A stretch of DNA of 64,000 nt from Dirofilaria immitis (Eukaryota > Nematoda > Chromadorea > Rhabditida > Onchocercidae): contig JAKNDB010000086.1 in the NCBI GenBank assembly GCA_024305405.1, forward strand, positions 496,001 to 560,000, in the 5' to 3' direction. The notes under the pieces were generated by a model. It saw only the letters and a program-made list of their open reading frames with translations. It was not told the DNA's origin and ran no database searches. The position numbers were made by a program, and so were the translations under genes. This document shows positions 24,806 to 42,360 of the stretch, piece after piece. Each line of letters starts with the position of its first letter. Within the stretch, counting starts at the first letter, position 1.

Positions 24806-25653
24806 TTAATGCGAGTTAAACTGAGAGTTTACTTCTTCAATTTTCCGATGCAACTGATTGTACCATCGCTGTGTTTGAACAATGTATTCTTTTAATTCCT
24901 GCTTCTGATCATCCGTTAAATTGCCAACCACTTGACCACTGATTGAGAGGACACCATTCTACAATATAAAGCTCATTACTCTGTTCACTATTTATCTTTG
25001 TCTGCTTAGAAATTAAGATATGAATTGACTAAATGTAACAGAAAAAACAAGCGAGTTAAAGAACAAGTAGATATATGAAAAACTCTTCAACTATGCAGCC
25101 AGGAATCACTATAAGCTAATGTATCCCGAGCTTTTTCTCATCTTAGTATAAAATACATGACTCCTTTTTGGAATTGTGAATAACCATTATATGATAATGA
25201 CAACAGCCATTATATGATCCTATAGGACATGTTCTTTAGCTCTATATTGAGGTGCTAACTGGACGCAAACTATGAAACTTTGTTCCTGGGTTATGATGAT
25301 TCCATTGCAAGAAGGATTCTTTATTTCTTACATAATTTACGAGAATGATTTGATGTCTATTTGAAGACATTTCGGAAAATATGAAAATTTTTCTGGTCCT
25401 ACCTCAATCTTGCAAGTGGTATCATTAAATCGTATGGTGATTATAGAATATGATGATTCAGATGCAGGCATTGCTTCCGCATAGATAACAACACTGGCAA
25501 CAATTACCCTATACGAATTAATTAATTTGTCATATCGCAATATATGAGATAAAAATACAACGATAAATAATTCAAGAGGACAATTTTTATAAATTTATAA
25601 AAACATGAGAAGAAATTCACTTACATGGTGTAGAATATTGACGGCAGGATCAT
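24806..25653 (-). CDS. secreted single-domain pepsin inhibitor-3-like protein
   Basis: Three exons: 25625-25653, 25403-25508, 24806-24958, joining in phase to give 95 residues. The start is the ATG at 25653, giving a signal peptide (ILPSIFYTMVIVASVVIYA) ending in an AEA-type cleavage context. The mature part contains CKIENGVLSISGQVVGNLTD then DQKQELKEYIVQTQRWYNQL. This resembles the repeated domain of Ascaris aspartic-protease inhibitor PI-3 (CxVxxNxLxIxGxxVxxLTxxxxxELxxY) and the filarial Ov33/Bm33 family. Those proteins carry two repeats; here there is one, so it is a short family member. Family members inhibit pepsin-like aspartic proteases, but inhibition by this single-repeat protein is only inferred. 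No frame corrections are needed. Confidence 0.75.
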
Positions 25654-26469
25654 GTTAGTGCTGTAATTAGAAACCTTTATTGTTAATAAGCAAATCACAT
25701 TTTTCAAATAATAATTATATATAAAAAGTTTCTACATTTGACTCAAAATATTTCAGTACAAATATAAAGTATAAAGAACAAGCGAGAATGAAAACAATCT
25801 TTACATGGCAGCATAACATATGAAAAAGTTATTACTGGCACTATAACATGTGAAGATGACAACACAACGACATGTGAGGTGGTATCTGTCGACAAAAGAC
25901 TTTCATGCCAAAAATATTAATTGTATATAAATATATCAAAAGATTAAATGGAAGATGTCAGTAAAATCAAAGGATTTAATCATTACATGAAGAATGTCAA
26001 AAGAATAAAACTAATTGAAGTCGGGGAAGAGTCGAAGAGTTTATTCAATTAGACGGATTAGTTTGTCAGTTTAATAAGCACCATCGGTCCGCTAAGTAAC
26101 GACAGCCACATTATTGTTCAATGAACGGCTTCAACAATTCAATAGCGCAAGCAACAGCGAGAAACAAAAGTAATAGTAGTGGTAAGGCAGTAAAGAAGAT
26201 TTACCATCCTATGTTCTTTTACAGTGCATTATTCATTTAATCTATGCTTGTTTAAACTGTAACATTTTTAATTCATGTCGCTGCTTTAACCCATAACTCT
26301 GTTCATTGTGCTTAACATTTTATAACCCAATAAAATTTATTGCTAACCCAGCAGAATCGCAAAAGCAAGAACGATCAATCTCCAATCAACAAGAAGAAAA
26401 GAAGAGGATAATTCTGAAAAATGAAAAAAATAATTTTATTTTCTCAACAGCATCATAACGCAGATATTG

Positions 26470-26572
26470 TTCCATAATCATGTGCTCTTTATCACTTGCA
26501 TATAAACAACACATGATTATGAACAACACATGATTATGATAATAAACAAGACATAATTATGAAGCCAAATAA
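26470..26572. repeat. short direct and inverted repeats of ACACATGATTATG
   Basis: ACACATGATTATGA occurs twice in tandem at about 26509-26540 with a diverged third copy (ACATAATTATGA) to about 26564. An inverted copy (CATAATCATGTG) lies at about 26473-26486. The cluster could fold into a hairpin. No link to a gene is visible. Confidence 0.6.
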
Positions 26573-28077
26573 ACAATAATGCGCTGAATTTCAATGCTCA
26601 TTTTGAACAAGATATTTGTTAGTGACACTTTAATGCCGTCATATCTGTCATCAATATAATGACTTAGACCATAGTGTCAAAGCACGCTGAAACATTTGCC
26701 TGAGAAAAAAATAGTCACACGATCACTCATCGCAAGGAACATGCCATACCAAATGGCGAGAGAATAAAATTAAGAGCATGATAAACAAAGAACGTTTATT
26801 TATCAAAATATTCGAAGCAGTTGTATGGTTTCTATATCCAATCTTTTTCTTAGTAATTAATTCGGGGTACGCAAAGTTATTGAATTTTAAAAACCTGTAC
26901 AATTTTCATAAATGTTTTGCTTTAAATGGATCTGTTATTGGCTTTCGTTTTGTTAATGAATAGTCAAAAATGTTAAAGAACATGAAGCTCATTGAAATTG
27001 AATCATAACACGGATTCGAAACATTTTAGATTTAATGACTTTTATTGGAAATTAATTTTAAATTGGAAGGTAACAAGTCCGGAAATAAATCATACTAACA
27101 AATTAACAAATGTGAATGTTGTGAATAGTGCTGACGGTCAAAAGTCCATATACATTACATGAATTCATTAATATTAGCAGTTTCAATTAAAATGCTTGCA
27201 GATACGACAACGTTTTATCGATTGATAATATACTTCTGTATCAAGTGTCGCCGTTTCGAAACAACGGACCATTACTATATTTACTGCTATGAGACGTTCA
27301 AATCAGAGAAATCAAATGCATTAATTACTCAAAGAGTTCCAGAAGGTGAATGATAGTTATTCTAAAAAGCAGAAGAGAAATAACAATGAAGAGAGTGAGA
27401 TAAATTGCTGTGCAATATTCATATTCCATTCTAATCGTGAAATCATAGAAATTGTTGAGCGAATTGAAATTACAATCAAGAAATGTGGGATTGTTTGATT
27501 AGTACATTCTTGTAATAACAACAAATGCTGAAATATAGTCATGAGCTAAGTTAAAATCTCAATTTTCGTAAGAAGTGCCGGAAATTAGTTTTAAATCCAA
27601 TTAGGATTTACATAAAAGTGTGAAGAGTTAATCAAAAATCTTCGAGAAAATGTAAGAAGCACAAAAAGCCAACAGAAAATAGTTTTTTCGATTCTTATTG
27701 TAAAAGAGGTAAAATGGAATAGTTCTGTCTCGGAGACATGAACGTCTTTTTGATAAGTTTTACTTGTTCTTTTTTGTTTGTTGTTCAAATACTAGAGAAG
27801 TGGAAGATGAAAAAGAGATGAAAAAGAAATAAAAATAACAAAAATCGTTCCAAAACGAGCCTCGTTTATCCGAAAAATGAATACCTTGTTCTTTCAATAA
27901 ATCAAATGCACGGAATTCTGAAATATTGACAAGAAATTCTATTAAAAATGAGCTAATGACAACTTTGTAGCAACAACAGATTAATTAATTCCAATTAAGT
28001 TAGAAAATTTTTTAAATGGGGAAAGTTGTGCACTGATCAAATAGTGCCCACGCATCAAATGTAAAATTATATTATAA

Positions 28078-28275
28078 CAATATGACACAGATGCTCTAAA
28101 AAGAAAAACCGCTGCTTAATTGCATCTCAGCGACTTATCTTGAATGCCGAGAATGAGAAATTGTTTCAGGACACATGTAAATGATTCAAAGAAACAGAAT
28201 CATTTACAAATATTTATAAATAAATTTATAAATAAAATATGCCACAGATGTTTTAAAAAGAAAAACCGCTGCCAT
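28078..28275. repeat. local duplication of about 38 bp
   Basis: Two copies share ACAGATG followed by TAAAAAGAAAAACCGCTGC, at about 28086-28117 and 28243-28277. They differ by a few substitutions and are separated by about 150 bp. Confidence 0.7.
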
Positions 28276-28589
28276 TTTTAAATAAAGTAAATAAAAGGAA
28301 TAGGATGACTCAGATTATGTTGTAATTTCCTACAACAATTATGAATTTGTATAAGAAGACAAAGGGAGAATTGCAATAAAAACAGAAAAAGTGTAGCATC
28401 TGATTCAGGTGAATAAACAGAAAGGTATATAAAACTTTTTCTGGAAAGATTAAATTTGAATCATAACGATGACTCACTTCTCAATATAACGAGTTTCATA
28501 AATTTCGATAGAAAATTAGAAATATCTGCTGTATGAATTAAAATCAAATAGTGGGAAAATATCAGAACAGTTCTGTAAACTATTTACTT

Positions 28590-28950
28590 CAAACAAAACG
28601 AAGACGATACCTACCATAAACTAAACTCTTAAAAATATGAAAATAAATAAACAAAAAAACATAGAAGCCCCATTAGAATGCAAAATACGCAAAAGCCAAC
28701 CTATATTAACCTCGAATATAATATACTGAACAGAAGCAAAAGCCTTCCCAGAAGTATAATAAAAAGTCAAAAAAATCCAGTCAAAATTTGAGAAACCAAT
28801 ATAACAAACAATATACTTCCAAAATTCCATATATAACTCAAAGAAAACCTAGCAGGAAGAAACACTAAAGAATTAAAAACACCAACAATAAATATCTTGG
28901 AAAAAATCTTTCGAACCAAAAAATTAAGAGAGATTATAGTTACCATCTCA
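28590..28950 (-). pseudogene. NUMT: nuclear copy of mitochondrial cytochrome b (N-terminal third)
   Basis: The minus strand encodes a cytochrome b amino-terminal segment in the T-rich codon style of nematode mitochondria. In order: [31 protein letters not shown] (SxSYxWNFGS is a family hallmark), [38 protein letters not shown] (the GWLxRxxHxNGAS motif carrying a haem-ligand His), and near the low-coordinate end SYRLRFVW. The frame shifts by one base at T runs near 28775 and 28653. Only the first third of the protein is present and it is flanked by ordinary nuclear sequence, so it cannot be functional. Confidence 0.9.
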
Positions 28951-28989
28951 AATGACAGAATCATTAGTATATGAAAAAACTTCTTGCAG

Positions 28990-30565
28990 CAAAAAAAGAT
29001 GGCAATTCAATGTATAAAATTTTTTCCCAAATAAACTGTCCAATATTTAACATTCACGATTAGCAAGACTATTTAGAAGTAATTCAAAATATTTCTTATC
29101 ATAAGCCATATATCTACAATAAATAACTACGAAAATACAAAATCATTGAAGGCACTGAAACTAACGCCCTTTGCAGAAAAAAATTATTCAGGTATAAATA
29201 GCAATACTTTGAAAACCATACCAAAAATTTCCAGAATAAATAGTAAAATTGAAATTAGAGATCCGTTTTTTCACTTTTTTCGTAAAATTTTCATGTTAAA
29301 GGATTTTTCGGGGAAATATAATTTCATATAATTTTCTATAAATATCATAAAGAACGAATTAAAAAATTAGGAGCAAAAAATACAGAGAATAGTAAGATTA
29401 AGAGAATAATAGCTAAATGAAGATAATGACTGAATTGTCAGAAATAATTTCAATGAAATTTAAAAAGACAGCTTCTGTATAAAATGAGATAATTACACGA
29501 AAAATGCAAAAACCCTCACTAACGTCCAATCCAACTGATGAAGAAAGCAGCTTATTCAAGTCTGAAATTTATTAATGGAAATAATGAACCCTAGTATTTC
29601 TTAATTCGTATCTCTGATAATACCTATAATCCCACAATAGTAGAGAAGTCACTGCACAAAATCGGACAAAGTTAAGTGCTCGGATCCTCAGAGTTCTCTT
29701 CTGTTAAAAATATAATCTCAAGGCTGGATTACCTTTTTTCTAAGCAAAAGGAAAATATCTAATTCATGAGCAACTATGAAATGCTGATATCATGTAATTA
29801 TCAATTACATGAAAATCTGGCAACTATATTCATTGCAAAATTCAATCATAACAAAATTTTCTTTAACTTCGCGTTATAGTACAGCACTTGTAATGAATAC
29901 GTTGCAGTTATGCATAACATGAACAACTGTGAATAATACAAAACGCATCGCATAAACAATACTCTATCTACATGATAATTTCAGTGATATTTAGCAGATG
30001 ACTCATATCACTAAGATGGAGCGAGAATTCCATGATATTTATTTTAAAAAGAAAATTGATTTCTGCTTAAATATCACGTGTACTAAAATAGATGACACTA
30101 AAAGAACTTTAATTCCATTTCTTTTGAAGGAAAAAGTATTTTGTGGGGCAGACATGCAACAGTTGGACGAAAACTTTAATTTTATCATATCACAATAGAA
30201 GCAATGAAGTGAGTGCAATATGTCATATAACAAACATACAGAAATGATAATACCAAGCAAGAATTTCATTTAATATCGCTATTGATATAGGTAGATTTTG
30301 CTTTCTATCACATTAAGAATAAATCAAAATACATCGGGAAATTAACAAATCATAAAAATGAAAGGGAACAATACTGGAGAATATCGAGAATGATAATAGG
30401 ATATTTCTATTTGAAAAAATTGAGCAGTGATAAACTTAATCTATGCAAACTTTTTGTTGATTCGTAATAAAGAGCAAAAATGATATAGATTGATATCTAC
30501 GTTCAAATTGTGTATTTATGCGCCCTAAAAAGCGAAGCGGAGAAGTAATAAAATTTTAGAAAATA
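28990..30565. other. gene-poor stretch
   Basis: No conserved exon was recognised apart from the weak secreted-protein candidate at 30039-30269. Confidence 0.45.
30039..30269 (-). CDS. possible first exon of a Ly6/uPAR-like secreted protein
   Basis: The frame opens at ATG 30269 with a strong signal peptide (KFLLGIIISVCLLYDILHS) followed at once by LHCFYCD. LxCxxC directly after the signal peptide is characteristic of the three-finger Ly6/uPAR fold. The remainder to 30039 becomes hydrophobic and Lys-rich and may be intron read-through. I could not find a downstream exon with the expected CC...D.CN ending, so this is only a suggestion. Confidence 0.25.
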   Translation of the reverse strand: MKFLLGIIISVCLLYDILHSLHCFYCDMIKLKFSSNCCMSAPQNTFSFKRNGIKVLLVSSILVHVIFKQKSIFFLK

Positions 30566-31022
30566 TACACTGCTAAAAGTAGGGACAGCTTCAACTAATT
30601 TTGACAGATCAAACATTTAGCAAAACTCCAAAATAATCTTTCTTCCTTTATCAGTAAAATAATCTGAATGCTTAAAGTTTATTAACAAAAACATAATCAA
30701 ACCCTGATAAAAATTGTCGCTTTATAGAGGTACGCTCCTCTATAAAATAATTTAAGCAAAATTGAGCAGTGCTTGACCTCTTAAAACATCAGTAAAACGC
30801 CTTTATTGAATTACAAGTTATTTTTACTATTTGAAGGGAACGCAATTTGATGGGAAACCCAAAGTCATAAATAAAATTTCAGAGTATCTATCGATTACAT
30901 ATTTCCCTTAACGCAAGTAAAGTTATGATATGTGGGTAATTTGAAGAGCAGAGATGTAACTATTTTGTTAAGTATTTAATCTGTCAAAATTAGTTGATAC
31001 TATCTATATTTTTAGCAATGTA
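30566..31022. mobile_element. Tc1/mariner-type MITE, 457 bp
   Basis: Both ends carry imperfect terminal inverted repeats of about 48 bp. The left end starts TACACTGCTAAAAGTAGGGA; the reverse complement of the right end starts TACATTGCTAAAAATATAGA. Both continue into the identical block TCAACTAATTTTGACAGAT. TA dinucleotides flank both sides (30564-30565 and 31023-31024), matching the TA target duplication of Tc1/mariner elements. The interior has no transposase frame, so it would be a non-autonomous element mobilised in trans. Arm divergence suggests it is old. Confidence 0.8.
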
Positions 31023-31973
31023 TATTTCCTAAAATTATATTATATATATACACATGCTTTGAAAAGTTATGATATGGGGACAAAGTGCAACAATTTAAAT
31101 AGGAAACGAGGAGAGGAGAAAGTCGATTATTTCATAACGCAATCAGCAGTGGAGAATATTTTTGTGCTTTCTATTTCCTTAACTGTCAAGGAACTATGCG
31201 TTTCAATAATACTTCCCTCAAAAATTACCAATAAGCACCGATACGCTGCAATGATTCATTTCTCGAGAAGTGCCGCATCATTTTCCACTGCCATATCATC
31301 GCTTGCTGCTACCTATAATCAATAACAAATTCTTAAATCTGTCCATGAACTTCCCCGATATAAATATCCTTGATTAGCAAATCATTAGCTTATACATTTT
31401 CTATAGATCTATGTCCATCGCCTATGCATATTTAGAAAAGGGACATAATAATTAAAGAATTGCCTCTAGAACCGAATATTAGAGATAATTAAACACTGTG
31501 AAGTACGAATAGAGTATGGAATGTCACTGTTGTACAGCGAAAAGAATCGGCATATAATGTATTGAAGTAGAAAAAAGTAATGAAGGGGAAACACGATAGG
31601 CTTGACCTGAATTACGTTACTCACAGTGTGCAGATTGTACGCCATTTTCCGATCCCATCTTTTTATTGAAGCGTCGAAACGTTATCACAGTAGCCCCCGC
31701 AAGAATTTTTGTAGACTTCCAATGAGAGAACACAAGATTGCGCTACGCAAAGAATATTTAGAATCTCTTGCTACCACGTTATGAATTATTATTGAGCTCC
31801 TGAGTGGAAGAATTCGGAGAGCGAGAAATTGGCTTTCGTCCAACTTTACCGTTCATTGTTTGGCAATCGATTTTTAGTGTTTTCATTTAGGAAGCATCGT
31901 GTTCTTCATACTGTCTGAAATATATTCAGCAGGAGGTATTGCAGTCAAATAATATCTGTAGAAAACATTCATT
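31023..31973. promoter_or_regulatory. upstream region of fust-1
   Basis: This presumably holds the promoter and 5' leader of the RNA-binding protein gene. A coding-like frame is present on each strand near 31059-31325, but the minus one contains a stop and the plus one lacks splice support. I see no defined transcription-factor site that I can support. Confidence 0.35.
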
Positions 31974-39137
<7,164 letters not shown>

Positions 39138-40897
39138 TTAATCCTCACTCATTTTCATACTGCTTTGTTATATTGTTGAGTTGAAAATTGAGTAAAAATT
39201 TTTAGAAATCAGAAGTTTACAAGATTTTCTTCAAATTTGACCTGAATTTTTAGCTGTCTCTATTGAACTAAAAACTAAAAATTTTCAAAAATCAAAGGTT
39301 TGCAAAGGTAAGTATCTTTAAATCTGATCTGAATCCTCAGATGTCCACATCAATTAAATAAATCACGCTCTTGTGTCATTATGAATATCATTTTGCCCTA
39401 TCTTTTATGTTCTCCTCTTCATTACAGTTATGGAATATTATGGTTCAACATTATTTGCATAATCCCTATTTCTTTATTCATTTCAGTTTTATATGAAGAT
39501 CTTTATAATTGATTCTGACTTTATTATTACTTCCCATTTTGAAATCCTTATTTAGCTTCACAGAAGTTACTATTGTCTGTTTTTAATTATTCTGATAAAT
39601 TAATATCGATAGAAACTCGCCTCTTCGCTGCTGAAGCATTTTTAAAAAGTAATTAATTATGAAATGCAGTCGCAAGAGTATCGAAGTAATAAATTATTAT
39701 TCTGTGCATTCTAGGCTTGCTATCTTGTTTTGGTTATTTTCGAAAAGTCATAAAACAAAAAGAATCAAAAAGTCATAAATGCGGCAAAAGGATTTCATGA
39801 TTTTACTTATAGCAAGATGAGATTTTTGGCTATTCGTACTGATTACCAAGTTATCTTCGATTCAAGAAAAAATTTTCTGATCTGAGGGATCACAAAGGGT
39901 AATGCACTCGTTCTTCGCGAGGAGTGCATTGATGGTTCCAACCGAGAAACGGTTTTTCTCGCAAAATTCGCCGCATTAAGAGACATCGACCGTTTCGTGA
40001 CTTCATCAGCGTTTCAGGTGTTTCTGAAATGAGATAGCCACGTCATTTTAAGAAATTGAAAAAGTCGACAGTATCAAACAATTCATGTTTCCATTACATG
40101 AAATTCTAATGTATGGAGCAGACTTTGAAACAAGCGGGAATTAAAAAGAAATGAATTATGCTTTTAGAAAGCTTTTTCATGCTATCGATAATATGCAAAT
40201 AGCATACACAATCATTTTGTTTCAAACGTAACTAAAAATATTTAATTCAGACTCGCATCTTAGAGTGAGATTAGGCTTAGTTATTAAGTCAATGACGTTA
40301 AGGAGTAAGATATTTACTAATAATACCTGGAATTAAAACGTCACGCATTTCGACTTAAGCAACTTTTTCGTACATACCATAAAAATAAGGAAAAAACAAC
40401 CTACTATATTTGAGTTTGTGCTTAACTAGAAAGGGATAATAGACTGGTCGCCAGTTACTCCGATGCCATGGGCAGTTACTGCGGACAGATATGACCATTG
40501 CACCGAATGGACGAAAGACTCGGCCTAAGAGCATCTGAAAATAATTAACTAATAAGCCAGAACGCTCGAGAGCATAACGTTAAGACCAATTTGTGTATCA
40601 ATGCCGATCCACTCACAACATAATCCAACTACCGTCATTTTCCAAACCAATCAAAGTTACATATCCTTAGCGATAGATGGTCATTGACAATCAGGGCCTT
40701 TGTGGTTGAATTGTTTTATTGGGACTGGTTTGCTATGAGATGCGACTATTCAAGTATAACGAAGCTCTTCTTTTGTCCTTTAATGTATTTTCAATATGCA
40801 TGCTGCGTAAACGGCTTATCTAAAGGCCTAAATTTATCAGTTCGAAAAAGTTGGCAAAATTTCAGTGCATCTTCATTCTTCATTTATTTCGATCCTA
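39138..40897. other. intergenic region between fust-1 and tin-13
   Basis: It includes the fust-1 3' UTR, with a possible poly(A) signal AATAAA near 39356. A locally G+C-richer patch at about 39895-40020 contains small hairpins. No coding exon is supported. Confidence 0.5.
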
Positions 40898-41818
40898 ATG
40901 GAGCATGTATTAGATATAGAATCTTTAAAAAACTAACTCCCGAGCAGCAAAAACATTGTTATCCGGTGTAAAGCAACAAGCTGCTATTCTAAATGCTCAG
41001 AATATGATTACTGTTAGTTCACTATCTCCTTGTTTTAAGCATTTCCAGAATTTTATGATTTTACGTATTGGTTCTCAAAAAATTATTCTCATATTTAGAT
41101 TTAATTGTTCCTTCCGTTTTATTGAACGAAAAAAGTAATGGACTGATTTTATTGTGAGGCTTTCATTAAAATTGTTTTAAAATTCTTGCATTTATGTAAG
41201 GAATTATCGGAAAGATGTTTAACGAAGTGTATCACAAGTCCAGGTAGCGCTTTGTCGAACACCGAGAAACAATGCCTGCAGAGGTATGATGTTTTATTTC
41301 ATGAGGTTACTTAAAATTAAATTCCAAAATGGAATAACCTGAAAGTTTACCAAATGTAACTTGATTTTTGATTTTTTTGTATAATTTCTCCTGCCTGCTG
41401 GTTTTACCATCTTAAAATGAGATGCAACTGGATAAAGAAGGAATGAGATAAATGTATGTGAACTGAATCATTATTCAATAGAAAGTCATAGCGTTGATTG
41501 CACGTTTGAAATTTAATATAATATTGGTCTGAACTAAATATTTCTTTTCTCAATAGATCTTATTTCCATTATGTCTCATCATGATAAATTAACCAAATGT
41601 GAAATTCCTAAAGCTAGCGTTTGATTTTAATCTTCAGACATTTTGAATATATAAAGACATATTGAAAATATATCTGAAGACAAGCAGTTGTTAAAACATT
41701 TGTGATATGCCTTTCTTAAAGGTGCATGGATCGCTTCATGGAAACGTATAACTTGGTTTCACAAACATTACAAAAACGTGTGCAAGAAGAAATAGCCTCT
41801 TCCACACGAATGACTTAA
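40898..41818 (+). CDS. tin-13: mitochondrial import inner membrane translocase subunit Tim13
   Basis: Small Tim chaperone of the intermembrane space that, with Tim8, escorts hydrophobic precursors to the inner membrane. Three exons: 40898-41012, 41201-41283, 41722-41818; about 98 residues after correction. The twin CX3C motifs are visible as CLTKC and CLQRC, separated by 15 residues ([12 protein letters not shown] lies between them), which form the disulphide-linked helical hairpin. The tail reads [20 protein letters not shown]. The ATG at 40898 is chosen because the frame then reads LTPEQQ and [13 protein letters not shown], as in other Tim13 proteins. This requires one extra A in each of two A runs (about 40926 and 40950); exon 1 then becomes 117 nt. 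It is convergent with nath-10, with about 540 bp between the stops. Confidence 0.92.
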
Positions 41819-42360
41819 CCAAGTACGATTTTCTTAGTGATAATTTGTTTTCTTTTTAATTTATGTTTGTTTCCTTTTAAATCATGACTTTCTGCAATTT
41901 TTTTGTGTTTTCATTGTTTGATGCTGTTACGTTTTAGACTTATTATAAAATCAAAAGCACCCAGTAAATCATTTGATAAATTCAGAATATGAGTTAGAAT
42001 TCTTAAGCAAAATACGACTCATGTCATATGTAATTATGAAGTTACTTTTAAGTAACTTTTTCTTTTCCTTGTGAATTTTATGGTTCTCATATTCCATCTT
42101 ATAGATTTTCACATTATAAAAATGTATCAAAAATAAAAAAATACGTTTATTTGCAGTTTTTCTTGCATTTTCGTCGCTGTTTTTTAGAAAATTTATCAAG
42201 CTATAACAGTTTTTTGAGACTTTAACAACACTGAAGACAAAATACACATAAATAAAAAAACACCCGTACTTTCGTCACATCATAACATATTCAAGACTAA
42301 TATTTGCAATTCAAAAGAAAACAACAAATCTTGAACACCTGAATTTTAGTACCTCCAATT
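41819..42360. other. convergent intergenic spacer (3' UTRs)
   Basis: Spacer between tin-13 (+) and nath-10 (-). It should contain both polyadenylation sites. A 92-codon minus frame at 41969-42247 is low complexity and not supported. Confidence 0.5.

Larger units (their letters stand above)
25654..28589. other. gene-poor stretch
   Basis: No conserved exon was found. The short open frames at 26778, 27159, 27357 and 27591 are hydrophobic or low-information and lack splice support. Local repeats at 26470-26572 and 28078-28275 are listed separately. Confidence 0.5.

Noticed and set aside
29660..29690. 5S rRNA-like string AAGTTAAGTGCTCGGATCC
   Set aside because: Only a short stretch resembles 5S rRNA; the rest of the 120-nt structure is absent.
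31059..31325. Coding-like frames on both strands upstream of fust-1
   Set aside because: The minus frame, which has the better composition (VAASDDMAVENDAALLEK), meets a TGA and has no clear splice partners. The plus frame has no splice support.
40684..40971. 95-codon frame overlapping tin-13
   Set aside because: Only its last residues (KLTPEQQK) are real; they belong to tin-13 exon 1 read past a missing A. The rest is upstream non-coding sequence.
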